Shown in pieces: positions 10,400-20,744 of a stretch of 64,000 bases of DNA. Origin of the DNA: Aphrocallistes beatrix (Eukaryota; Porifera; Hexactinellida; Sceptrulophora; Aphrocallistidae); the NCBI GenBank assembly GCA_963281255.1, contig OY725488.1, positions 11,567,524-11,631,523 of the forward strand, written 5' to 3'. The notes beneath the pieces were generated by a model, which saw only the letters and a program-made list of their open reading frames with translations, searched no databases and was not told the DNA's origin. The position numbers and the translations under genes are program-made. Positions within the stretch are counted from its first letter, which is position 1, and every line of letters starts with the position of its first letter.

Positions 10400-12504
10400 G
10401 TGCTAGTAATCAAGCATAATTGTATCAAAACGTCCGTGCTGAACATCTTCGCGACATTAACAATTTCGACATCAGTAGCCCATATTCCACTCTCATCGCT
10501 GATTGCCTAAGATAGGCTAAAGGGGAAGCCTCTTTATAGAACTTGTCCTCAGATATTTTTGAGTGAATTCTCTACATCTGTCGTAATAAACCGGCATACT
10601 TCGCCTCGCAATTGTTGGTGATGTGCTTGAGTCCCAGATATTATTTGCGATATGCAACGAAAGAAACAGTTCCCGTCCTTTTCAATGGGTCGCATTGCCA
10701 CGGTGTCAAATGAGAAAGAAGCTGTCCTGATAAGCCTCTATCTTTTATGAATTGCAGACCCATCTTGTTGCATATTTCTTGCTGCCAAAGCATTGCAATA
10801 GGGTGGTAGCATGGACTAGAGTTGAAAGAATCTGAAGTCGGTATGGTACGTGCACATGAAATAGGATTGTCTATAGATGGAGAAGCAGTGAAATATTCGT
10901 TTTCAAGATGTTCACAAACCTATAAGAGAAAAAGAAATTTTAAATGTTCACGGTTAGATAGATTTGTCTTTCTGAAACTTACCACTGGATAGATAACTTT
11001 ATGAGAATACTCAATGCACACTTTGTTATCTGAAGTTGCATTGAATGCTTCCAAACTCCATTTGAGAAATACATCGATCATTCCTTCTCTGTAAAATATT
11101 CATTTAATTCGACTACAACCATGATTGTATAATTCAATGTACGCAAGATTCGTCCAAAATTAAGTATTTAGTATATATTAATCATACCAATGTGAAGGCG
11201 TCAACATCTTCGAGAAAAGAGAACAGCATTGTGAAAGTTGGACACATTCGTCTGTTGGTTGTATTGATCAACTCTTCATGAAGAGGAGAAAGTGGCGTGC
11301 CACTTCTAATGCTTTGGATTATTTCGTTCTAAAATAGATAGTGTGTTTTGATATTCAAATAATACTTGTATGTAATATCAATTTACAATATGCCAAAAAA
11401 TGAATTCTTTTCAACAATTTAACAGGTTAACAAATTTCATGGATTCAGTTTGCATATCAAATGATCAATAGCTTCTCACCTGCAGGGAATTAAGATCACT
11501 TATTATAGAATCGTGCTCGAATCCGTACACATAGAAATTGGTGGTTGATTTCTAATTGATTTTGAAAATAAATAACATACGTATCTATTTTGTTAATAAC
11601 TCACTTAATATACATAGTATAGAAATGTATTTTGTAATGTACCTTGTGTCGTTTGGGAGGGGGACATGCTCCATCATTAGTGATCAGTCTTTTTGAAGAC
11701 TCTGAACAAATGCTGAGAGGTAACTCTGGTGTAGGAGGTGACTTTGCATCTGATATCTAAACAATATTTTGTAATTAAAAGATAAACAAGTAGTACGAGG
11801 TAACAATTCAAACACTTGAATATAGAAACAAATCACCTGAATCTTACGACGATTGTACTTTCTAGTCAAGTGCAGGGGATACTTTTTGGTGTTTATTTTT
11901 GTTTTAGTTGCTGCTAATACGTGACTTTTAACGATATCTTCTGCTTCAAAAGGGCCGAGATATTTCAACTGTTTCGCAGTGCCTGGAAGTTTCTTATCCT
12001 TGGAGATATTTCTTACTAAAAATAAGTCACCCTTTTGGAGATCCGATCTAAAAGTACAAAATAAATTGAACGTTACTTCTAGCTCACCTCAATGCAATGT
12101 AAGCAATAAGTTGTTTTATTTTTATGATTGGATTTACCTGTTATCCATCACTTTTTTGTCGAATATCTTTTTCTGTCTGAACTGTTCTACTTTTACATTC
12201 ATACGTGCTTCCATTTCATTCTGAGTACGAATATTTTTTAATTCATTTACCTGTTCATGAATCAAACATGGAGGAAGACTGAATGGGTCATGAGATTCCG
12301 TTTGAGAATCATCATTGTCAGATAGCTCTTCTTCACTGACATTCGAAGCCTCTTCCGTGTTGGCATTATTACTTAATTTGAGTAAGGTTGCTGGGTCACA
12401 TTTCCGTCCAAACATCAGTTCGAATGCAGAGAATTTGGTGGCTCTTTTGATCTTAGTGTTGGCAGCGAATGCTGCAAACTGTAACTTTGTTGGCCAGGTA
12501 CCAT
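10400..12504 (-). mobile_element. Ginger-like DNA transposon remains: integrase C-terminus plus OTU domain, with introns
   Basis: Seven exon-like blocks follow one another on the minus strand, most with GT-AG borders: 12138-12504, 11837-12047, 11643-11756, 11480-11551, 11188-11329, 10983-11088 and about 10400-10919. The first encodes the end of a gypsy-type integrase core (FELMFGRKCDPATLL). The second has a GPY/F-like module (RNISKDKKLPG..KYLGPFEAEDI). The third is basic near its end (PPPKRHK). The last holds an OTU cysteine-protease domain: DGNCFFRCISQ with the catalytic Asp-Gly-Asn-Cys, then GIWATDVEI near the domain end. Integrase plus GPY/F plus OTU in an intron-bearing gene is known from Ginger1 cut-and-paste transposons. 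The OTU block is in another frame from its upstream part and has an internal stop, so the copy is broken. The upstream integrase (zinc finger and DDE) was not found above 12504. A domesticated integrase-OTU gene is the alternative. Confidence 0.6.
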
Positions 12505-12896
12505 CTGAGTTTAATCATAACAAGCGTAATACATTTAATAATACATTTAAGATATCAAACATAAGCTGTGGCTTTGAAGTATTAGTAACAATGACGATCT
12601 ATTGTAGTGCCGTACAATGTTTTTTATTGTGATAGTGTAGTCATTTATTTTGTATAGAAAAGGTGTGAAAATTGTTTTTTGCGCATTTTTTGCAGAGGTG
12701 TGAAAATTTCGCTTAGATCTTAGAGCTTAATCGTAGTAATATCATTTGACACCTACATGCCAATTTTCATATCTCTACGACTTTCCAATTCTTCAATCAA
12801 TTCGGACAAACAAAAAAATCCATATTTTATTAACGAGGTATTAATATACACTGTGCTCTCTAACTTTACAAGTGTAGTAAATTGGTGAGTAATTTT
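12505..12896. other. No gene seen
   Basis: AT-rich sequence between the Ginger-like remains and the left edge of duplication copy A; nothing supported. Confidence 0.4.
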
Positions 12897-13283
12897 TTGC
12901 TGGGATCGATGCAGGCGGTCCTCACATGAACACTACACGGTCATTCACAGATAACTTCCTGCCGTTTTCAACTGCAGCAGGGAATGTACTGCCTCCACAG
13001 ATACGCTCCTAGTCTCAAACCCATAAACTTTCATACGTCTATATCGACAAGTAACAGGATAAATTGGTAATAATCTAAATTTTCAAGCTCCTAAACACTT
13101 TCTGACTTAAAATCATTGTCTAAAGGAGCGTCCCACACTCCTAGATGATCCCTTGTACTGCAGATGTACGTATGAAACCTCCGTGATGATGAAGCATATT
13201 CTGAATTACATATATCTACCAACTATTTGAGAGTATATGTACTAGTTTAGTATACAATCAAGATATTTCCTCAGTTTAAGCTC

Positions 13284-13338
13284 AGTGTTTCGACTCGGCT
13301 AAGGCTCATCAGTCAGACTGCCATTCTCCTGATACACT
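13284..13338 (-). ncRNA. Hammerhead ribozyme motif, copy 2
   Basis: Same architecture as the motif at 5070-5123, read on the minus strand from 13338: AGTG (stem III), UA cleavage dinucleotide, UCAGG (stem I), 10-nt loop, UCUGA (stem I with one G-U pair), CUGAUGA (13312-13306), GCCU (stem II), 6-nt loop, AGUC (stem II with one mismatch), GAAA (13291-13288), CACU (stem III). The core is fully conserved while stem and loop bases differ from copy 1. Homology between the two copies covers only about 66 bp, from TTAAGCTCAG to CTCTACAA, so the ribozyme itself is the dispersed unit. It lies in a block of duplication copy A that is absent from copy B. Confidence 0.78.
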
Positions 13339-13845
13339 CTACAATTATTTTGTAGTTACTTACTCTGATCATGCTGGTTTTAATTGAAAAAATGCAGATC
13401 ACTTGGGATGTATGAATATTAGTTTACTTCCATTATATCGAAGTTGGGCATACGAATACTCCTACCAAATATATCCGATGTCCATATAAGGACTTAGATA
13501 TAACTCGACTTAACTGAACATGTTAAATGGGAATCGTAAAATTTAATATGTATAACAGGGATAAACCTGATAAATTAGACAAATTTGTGAAATATTTTGC
13601 TTACATACTCGAGCCATGACAAAAGCTGGCGCAGCGTTGAATTTATAGAAAAGTATTATACTTAGAATGCAAAAAAATGGGACATAATGGGGACATTTCC
13701 TGTAAAGCGGGACACTCGAGAAAGTTAGCTCAGTAGAAGAGTAAAAAAGCGATACGGTTGGCCTGTATGATTTTGGTTTTGTGTGTTGTGAGTGAGAAAT
13801 AGAATGTCAGATGTAAGAATGAAGACTACGACTCAATGTCTCTAG

Positions 13846-14170
13846 GCTCTGGTGCCCACTGCTGCAAGCGCTCATCCAGCTGATCGAGCTGGCGAAGGGG
13901 AGACTCCCGGAGGCAGGGAGCACGGCGGAGAGTCTGGAAGAGGTCGGGTACCAGGCGGCCTACTCCAGACTCGTGAACGCAGAGAGAGAGCCGACGGACC
14001 AGCTGCTGCAGCTGGCCCCTGACCTGAGGCAATACGTGGCCACCTGTCTGAACGAACTCGTGCAGAAGTCCCCGGACGCCGCGAAGAAACTGCTCGGGGG
14101 AGCGGACTGGGACGAAAAGAACAAGCAGCGTCTACAGGGCTACCTGCAGCTGGCCGGGATCGCCATGTGA
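13846..14170 (+). CDS. CSE1L: Exportin-2 (CSE1L) last exon, copy A
   Basis: An exon opens after a CTCTAG acceptor at 13840-13845 and runs about 107 codons to TGA at 14168-14170. It begins LWCPLLQALIQLIEL, matching the LW-PLLQ-LI-L-EL segment near the C-terminus of metazoan CSE1L. It continues through VGYQAAYSRLV and ends LQGYLQLAGIAM, as in vertebrate CSE1L (LQGYLQAASVTLL). Exportin-2 carries importin-alpha back from nucleus to cytoplasm with RanGTP; this part forms the last HEAT-repeat helices. The exon is GC-rich compared with its surroundings. No other CSE1L exon is recognised upstream in the window, so either the copy is only a 3' exon or the rest lies behind transposon-filled introns. 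A nearly identical exon sits at 58876-59200. The gene converges on the coiled-coil gene at 15547-21964. Confidence 0.82.
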
Positions 14171-14355
14171 CACTCCTGACTCTAGTCTACGGATTGTCTC
14201 ACTTAGATTCTTAGGAATGAGATTGCTTCTGATTAAACTCAGTGTTCGTTCTTATGCGCTTAACTAACTGGGAATGTTAACTAACTAATCAATTGCTGTG
14301 CTTACACACGAGGTGGCAGGGGTATACATTTGGAATGAAACCTTTTCTTCCCTTA

Positions 14356-14498
14356 CAGTGGAGTTCGCTTATTAGCAACTCAATTCCAAGTCCCAAGTAT
14401 AGAATCTGTATTAATGCTGTCCCCATACTAGCAACTTCGTTTATTATAACAACCATTTTATGAGCAAAACTCGAGTTGCTAATAAGCGAATTCTACTG
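14356..14498. mobile_element. TA-flanked MITE (TTCGCTTATTAGCAA family), copy A
   Basis: Inverted ends CAGTGGAGTTCGCTTATTAG and CTAATAAGCGAATTCTACTG. The left flank is TA; the right flank has mutated to TC here but is TA in the duplicated copy at 60721-60860. A 69-bp relative is at 21110-21178. Tc1/mariner-type MITE by its TA target. Confidence 0.8.
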
Positions 14499-14821
14499 TC
14501 CTCTAATGTCCAAATTCCATTTTTTGGAGTATTGGACCCAGTGGACAAGGGCGTGGGGAGGGAGGTCAAGGGGGTAGCTCCCCTTGGATGGACAAAATCT
14601 GATTATTTATTTACTAAATTATAACTAATTTATGAGAGGGGAGTGTCATCGGAGTTAATTTGCATTTCTAGAACCTCAAAATTAGATGAATCTGTTTTTT
14701 CGCTTTGTCGCTGGACCCCACTGGGAGATTACAGCGCCCCTAGATCCCAGCTGGTTGATATGTTCCCCTACAAAACTTCCTGGCTACGTCCATGCCAGTG
14801 GATCCAATATGGAAACTCCTA

Positions 14822-14956
14822 TATATGCCAACTTGAGTCTTGATAAAAGCGAGGCGTTGGATTCCCTGGAACAAAGCAATGGAAAGGTTAGACATGTAAC
14901 CATAAAACGGGACAGTGAAAGTATGGGGACGTCTCGCCAAAAATGGACGGTTGGCA
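14822..14956. mobile_element. Dispersed MITE-like repeat with ATGCCAAC / GTTGGCAT ends
   Basis: The left end ATGCCAACTTGAG...GATAAAAGCG and right end GGACGGTTGGCAT are inverted. Relatives lie at 13612-13771, 20681-21641 (split by another element), 22164-22346, 58615-58800 and 61206-61345, and a piece near 35447. All share AAAGCGGGACA-type internal words. Confidence 0.55.
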
Positions 14957-15546
14957 TCGAAATTCGTAAATTTCATATAATTCAATCTAATCTAACTGAA
15001 CAAAATAACTTTGTTTCCATGAGACCAAAAATAATAACATTCTTGACACAAAGTTTCGGTCAGGAAAGAATGTTATATATTATGTCTACGGTAATATCTA
15101 AATTTAGATCGAGGTAGCAAAAATTTCCAACTGAAAATCTCCTATATTATAAGTGGTAGGATAATAAGTAGCACATTTGAGAATAACACTCAATTCCTAC
15201 TACGGATCAACAGAATAACTCAATGTAGTAACCAGGATGAGGACTAATGGTAGATTATACTGTGTTATACCATGGCTTATGCTATACGCGCACAGTTACA
15301 ATACGACTAAATATTAAATATATTAAAAGAGACCTAAATCGTAATCGCGTTAAAAGGAGAATACTCACCGAATCAGATCAGTAACTCAATGAAGGATAAT
15401 TACAACAATCAACATACACATACAGAATCAAATACACAGATATCTCCCATCTTATACTCATCTTCACTAGGTTGAATCTCCGCAATATCTTCTTGAATCT
15501 CCACTGCACACTCACTTCAAGGAATTCTCCCAATTAGAAGCAGTAG

Positions 15547-16582
15547 CTAGCTTCTCACTGCTAATATCCGCTTAAGAGTGTTTTCATAATCTCTCTCTTC
15601 TGCCTCTTTCAAAGCTACGACTTTCTCGATGAGACCTTCCTTCTGTCTTTCAAAGGATTTGAGATACGTCTTCTCTTCATCAATGGCCCGCTTGTAAGTC
15701 TGTAGGGCAGTGATCTCTTTCAAAATTCTCATTTTCTCCTCGGTTTGGGTGTGCATACTCGGGACAGTCTCAGATAGGTTCGATTCACTCTCTGCCACTT
15801 CTCTTTCCAGTTCGGTCTGAAGAAGAAGAATTCTCTCCTGGGCCCGAGTAAGATCAGTTCGACTCTGCTCCCTTTCAGTCTCCACACCTCTCATATCTTC
15901 CCTCAAATTCTCTACATCTCTCACTCTCAAACCCAACTCCGCTCTAACCCTATCTACCTCAACACGCTTCCCTTCCACCTCTTCTCTCAGCGAGATAATA
16001 ACACTATCTGCCTCGCTCTACCTCTCTCAGCCTCTCATCCATCCCACTCGCCTCACTCTCAGATCTCTCCCGCACGGACTGGAGTTGTGACGTCATGACA
16101 GACACTTGCTGCTCCACAGCTGATTTCTCACCTCTCAAAGCGATCAGCTGACTCTTCAACTCTCCTACTCTACCCTGGAGCACAGAGTTCTCTCGCAACA
16201 GCGCCGCTCTCTGCTCTCGCGACTCAGCACTGTCTCTCTTAAGAGCGGACAGCTCCGGTCTAATCTCATCCAACTCTGCACTCACTCTACTCAGGTCTGA
16301 TTCTAGCCTATCTCTGGTTCCTCCAGAGCTGACTAGCTGGGCTGCTAACTCCTGTTTCTCTCTCTCTACAGCTGACAGCTGGTTGCTAGCAGTTAGATTC
16401 TGCTGGAATTGCTCTGTGAGTTGCCTCTTCTCGCTTTGCTTCCTCGCCAGCAGTTCCTTCATCTCGGATATCTCCGTGTGATTACTCCTCAGCTCATTCT
16501 CTAACACTCTAGCCTTCTCTCTCAGAGATTCTCTCTCTTGTTCAAGCTGCTCCACTTGATGTGTGAAGTGTCGAGAGAGACC
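15547..16582 (-). CDS. Coiled-coil protein, large 3' exon (copy A)
   Basis: Exon 4 of a minus-strand gene, after a GTGTAG acceptor at 16583-16588. It reads GLSRHFTHQVEQLEQE, then over 300 residues of near-continuous coiled coil rich in Glu, Arg, Gln, Leu and Ser, ending LKRILAVRS before a stop at 15547. The reading is in two frames: the first stops after REVERGR at 16004, and the rest (from about 16015 down) is one frame away. The same shift is present in the duplicated copy at 61927-62962, so it is not a chance sequencing error in one copy. It either predates the duplication (a pseudogene or changed C-terminus) or hides an unusual junction. Long coiled coils of this kind serve as Golgi, centrosomal or vesicle tethers, but I cannot name the protein. 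Confidence 0.7.
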
Positions 16583-17040
16583 CTACACAGTTATATGAAT
16601 TTAACGTTTAAGAAATAAGTTATTTGATTCAATTAATAATTTCGGAAATATCATTTATGAAAGGTGAAATTCAGTGATACATTTTTTAAAAAAAAAATCT
16701 AAAAAACAAAGTAATTATACCAAAAATAAGTAAGACTGGTTTGGTAGAAACTCGAAAAGTCGGAGCATTCTAACTCAGCGAACTCTATAATTGCTGAGAT
16801 TAATCATATTGCAACAGAACCCTTGGATAATACAGAGCTAAGACAAGTCCAGTAGAACCTCCATAACTTCTCAGCACCCCACTTAGAATTGTGTGCAATA
16901 ATCACAATATAATTAGCCAAAACGATTTGAATAAATCGATTTATAGAAAATTTAAATGTCATTTTAGGTTTACAAAATTTGTCAATTTTCAAAATTTTGA
17001 TGCGTAATGATGACGTCATAACAGAGTGATGAGTCATCAT

Positions 17041-17476
17041 TTTTTATGATAGTTGCATCATATGTGAGATATATCAATATACACATTCTATTAAAATTTT
17101 AGCCTTCTATCACCTAAAATGGCGGTGAAATGATAACTTTCTCTCGTTTCTAATGATGAATTCAATGGATTTATGAAATATTTCCATGGTGGATGAAAGG
17201 TATCTGGTGCTAAATCGTCATAGGACATCGATGATAAAGACATTTTTTACAGAAGTAGCGACCTTGATTCTCGATTTTCGCTGCGTGCCAGGACAAATTT
17301 TTCCCCATAAAACTTACCATACAAAACACAGTTCCAGGTCTTAGACTGGAAAAGTTTTCTAAAATCATCGAGAATATTCGATTTAGAATCTCTAAAGACC
17401 ATAATAGCTAAGATTGTTTGAGTATGAATCATTTTATACATAATGAAGCTTGTATCAGAACTTATGAGCCACCCTG
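17041..17476. repeat. Interspersed foldback-type repeat inside an intron
   Basis: The right end GCCACCCTG followed by TA matches the end of the 843-bp foldback element at 20745-21587. The internal words CTGGAACTGTGTTTTGTATG and CGAAAATCGAGAATC are shared in inverse with it. The left part (ATCATATGTGAGATATAT) recurs at about 22560-22640 and 35790-35830. An identical copy is in duplication copy B (63421-63856). Confidence 0.6.
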
Positions 17477-17701
17477 TATGATAAATTATTTGTTTACTTT
17501 TGTTTACAATATATACATAAAGTAAACAAATTACAAAAATAGGCTAGAGACTAGCTTCCAACGGTTGACATGGGGTGTTTAGTGCTGTAGATTTCGAATA
17601 TTATATCTTCGGATCCATATGAGAAATTATTTGTTACCCTTTGTTACAATATTTATATAAAATGAAAAAATTCCGAAATAGGTTAGATTGAGTAACTTCA
17701 G

Positions 17702-17775
17702 GCGCCCGCAGGAGGACTCTGCGGACACGAAGTGTCCGTAAGCCGCGCAGCACAAGCAAGCGAAGCGCGCTTGTC
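17702..17775. repeat. GC-rich hairpin-chain repeat
   Basis: Inverse-orientation member of the family at 3823-3904: GGACACGAAGTGTCC hairpin, GCCGCGCAGC and AAGCGAAGCGCGCTTGT. Confidence 0.6.
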
Positions 17776-17805
17776 TATATAATAGATGGATTTTGGTTCA
17801 GAGAA

Positions 17806-17864
17806 ATGGATACGTACTAAACAAGAACGTATTATCCGAGTACATACTAACCGAGTTCTACTGT
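17806..17864. mobile_element. Fragment of the CAGTAGAACTCGG MITE family
   Basis: Ends CCGAGTTCTACTG then TA. A second fragment begins TA-like at 18193 (CAGTAGAACTCGGATAAG) and runs to about 18258. The two lie on either side of the coiled-coil exon at 17915-18160. The full-length relative is 25942-26572. Confidence 0.55.
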
Positions 17865-17914
17865 ACCTCATGGGAGATAAATTATTCAATGTCTGTTTCT
17901 ACTCATGAACGCAC

Positions 17915-18160
17915 CAGTTTCTCTTTCTCTCTACTCGCCAGAATCTCTCTGTTCTCCTCTCTCTCCTCTGCCAGAGCATCCACCTCTCTTCCCCTCTCAG
18001 CCAGCATTCTCTCCAGCCCTGACACCTTAGTCTCTGCCTCCTGCAGTCTCTGCAGCAGAGACACTCTCTCTCGCTCCCAGTCCCCACTCCTTCCTCCCGC
18101 AGCAGACCTAGCCTCCAGTCCCTCTACTCGAGACGTCAGCTGTCTCTCACTCTCCAACGC
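17915..18160 (-). CDS. Coiled-coil protein, exon 3
   Basis: Minus-strand exon between a TTGTTAG acceptor and a GTGCGT donor, both in phase 0. It encodes 82 residues beginning ALESERQLTSRVEGL and ending SREKEKL, all heptad-like coiled coil. The phase-0 borders join it to exon 4 (GLSRHF) on one side and exon 2 on the other. Codon use is GC-rich relative to the introns. It belongs to the gene whose start is at 21964. Confidence 0.72.
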
Positions 18161-18465
18161 CTAACAAGAAGAACACAAATTGAATTATGTGCACAGTAGA
18201 ACTCGGATAAGAGTACCCTTCCGGGAAGCGGAAAAAAGTACCTACTAACCGAGTTGATATGACATAGGAATCTTTATATATAGTCAAGTCAAAATAGGAA
18301 TTAAATAGTCCCAACAAATGTTCACAGAAAAAGTAGAACCTTAAAATAGGATATCTTCCTCTTCTATCATTTCGAAATTATTATTCAAAACTCTTCGACA
18401 CTTACAGAGAAAAAACTCCAGGCACGAGAATTTTATAAAAATTCTAATTCCTAATTCCTACCTCT

Positions 18466-18690
18466 GCGTTGGTCTAATTACCAAATTAAAAAAACGTTGG
18501 TATAACTCCTAGCATCACGCTAGTTGGCCAAATTCCTACCTAAACGTTGATCTTATTCCGCTGCCCCTTTTGAAATAAAAACAACCGTTGGTCAAATTCC
18601 TACTCGGCAAAAACGGTTGGTCTGATTCCTAACATCATACTTGTTGGTTTAATTCCCAATTAAGCGTTGGTCAAATTCGCGATCCCAAGA
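18466..18690. repeat. Higher-order tandem repeat of a CGTTGGTCAAATTCCTA word
   Basis: Eight degenerate words start at 18466, 18494, 18521, 18544, 18585, 18614, 18641 and 18664. The spacings 28, 27, 23, 41 then 29, 27, 23 show a four-word block of about 120 bp duplicated in tandem. It lies in the intron between coiled-coil exons 2 and 3. Confidence 0.7.
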
Positions 18691-18983
18691 TAATATCCTT
18701 CGATAGAGCCTTGGCCCAATCAAGCCTGAATGGCGGACACTTCGTCGCTCGGACATTTCGTCATGGAATTTTCGTTTTCTAAAATGCCCTTTTCGCACCT
18801 AGTGATTTTCCAATTAAAATGCCTCATTTTCACCCTTTTTTTCAAACATAGTCCACTCAAATGCCTCACTTTCCGTTCCTTACACATTAGTGCCGTTCAT
18901 TCTAGTCTCTAATGAGACAAAAGTTCGGGACGAAGTGTCGGATTACCATCAAGCCTACGGAGGCTGTCCTGTGCTGAACTCAC

Positions 18984-19248
18984 CACATCTCTCTCCTCGC
19001 TGGTCCTATCCACTTCGCACTGCAGCTGCTGCAGCTCAGCTCTGTACTGCTGGTAGTACTGTGCACCTGCTCACTCGCCTGCTGCTCCACTCTGGCCTTG
19101 TACGCCGCAAACCCTCCCACCACCTCGTCACTCCCGCCACTCTCATTGGACAGCTGTAGCCTCGCTTCCAGCTGCTCTACGTGGTACTTGTACTGCTTGG
19201 TCAGCTCTTCTGATAAGAGGGACAGCTCTCTCGACTTCTCTTCCTCTC
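18984..19248 (-). CDS. Coiled-coil protein, exon 2 (one internal frame shift)
   Basis: Bounded by a GCTTTAG acceptor and a GTGAGT donor. It starts EEEKSRELSLLSEEL, continues KQYKYHVEQLEARL, and after about 19070 reads QYYQQYRAELQQLQCEVD in a frame one base away. Phase 1 at its start fits exon 1, and phase 0 at its end fits exon 3. The shift, near the GTGCACAG at about 19065-19072, could be an assembly error or a real lesion; the second gene copy lies outside the window at this exon, so it cannot be compared. Product as for exons 3 and 4. Confidence 0.65.
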
Positions 19249-19255
19249 CTAAAGC

Positions 19256-20744
19256 CTAGCAGATAAAGCTATGCTACAGTATGCACACATATATTCATCT
19301 TCATAATCTTATATATCAAAACTCTAGGATATGTTTGTTTGACGGAATTAAATGAAGAATTGGTAAGTGTAGAGATATGAAGATTAGCTTGTAGGTGTTA
19401 AATGATTAGTCTATGATTATTAAGTTCGAATATCCAAGCGAAATTGTGACAGTGCAAAAAAATAAAGGAAAAATCACACATTTCTATCAATAAACAATGG
19501 CTTCACTTTCACAATAGAAATCATTGTAGTCTATATAATACTAGACTATTGTTATTAAACTTAATTGAAACCAATAACTTATATAGATATCTTCATTTTA
19601 TTAAAGTGTATAGCAATAAAAAGGTTATGTATACATTTTCACACCTTTAGATGTACATTTTCCTTTTGACGAATTTTTTAAAATATGCTAGATATTAGCT
19701 TTCAAAGGGGATCCTCTAGCTGACTGCCTCCCAATCATGTTCCAACGTCAATGGACTCATATATTGGTTGAAAGGGGGAAGGAGGGCCTAATTCTACTCA
19801 GCCTATGAGCCCAGATAATCCGGTCAATCATGCTAGTAGACTGGAACGCTATTTTCTGAACTGAGACTGTTTAGAAGTAAATTGAGTGGTGCTTGCTTAC
19901 AAGACCGCCTTAAAGACATTACACATAGTTTTAGCTGAAATGTATCAGCTTATGAGTATCAGGTAGAATAGATTCACGAGGAATGCGGGTTTAAGGTTTG
20001 TATATTCAGTTCAGGGTCGGCACCACTAGAAGTGTCCTGTGTGATCTATACCCAGGTGATACAGAATAGTGATCACACTCCTATGTTACCTAATTGTACA
20101 GGATATATCTTCCATAAATGGACACACAGTTTCAGAGAAATTCCTCTTAGGACATACATGCCCGATAGAACATGGCGCAGGCCATGGTGTTCCTTTCTAA
20201 TTTTCGGGGACATGACTTCTGGCGGGGAAGACAGTCGAGATTCTGGAGACCTAAATGAAGTTACGGGGGGAAAGGTCTAAACTAGCATTTTTCACATTTT
20301 AATGTAGATTTTCAATCAAAAATATTATGGATTCCGGTGAGCACTCATCCCGGAATTCTTGAGGGAGTACTGACTCTATGCATAGGTATCAGCTCACTTG
20401 GGACTCAGTGCGTAGACAAACCTTAACACTTGCATGCCCATAGCGAAAGTGAAAGTAAATTGAAAGTGAAAATGAAAATGGGGTCATTTCTATTTATACC
20501 TTTGACCCCAAAGGCATTGCAGGGTTAAAACCGGTCACAAGACACAAATAAATGATCTCATTAGAAACTGAATTAATAGAAGTTATTTATTCGGAGAAGA
20601 ATGGTCAGAACAGGAATGGAATATGGTTAGTTTATCTAAGAAACAGCACTACACTAGACACAAGAACAAGTTCCGTACATACCAACTTGAACCATGATAA
20701 AAGCGGGACATAATCGTAAAATTTCATGTAAAAACGGGACACTA
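19256..20744. other. Intron sequence, no gene seen
   Basis: Intron 1 of the coiled-coil gene. The part from 19256 to about 20680 is AT-rich with no recognised element; 20681-20744 is the left half of an ATGCCAAC-family repeat. Confidence 0.4.

Larger units (their letters stand above)
12898..17620. repeat. Segmental duplication, copy A
   Basis: Homologous in direct orientation to 57150-64000. Shared landmarks in order are: a leader around GTCCTCACATGAACACTA; the CSE1L exon (13846-14170 / 58876-59200); a small MITE (14356-14498 / 60721-60860); and the coiled-coil exon (15547-16582 / 61927-62962) with its intron. From about 15380 to 17620 I find only a handful of differences. From 12898 to about 15120, outside the CSE1L exon, the copies differ often, with indels and non-matching blocks (13212-13512 versus 58262-58520). 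Copy B continues past the window end, so the right edge of copy A is at or beyond 17620. Confidence 0.9.
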
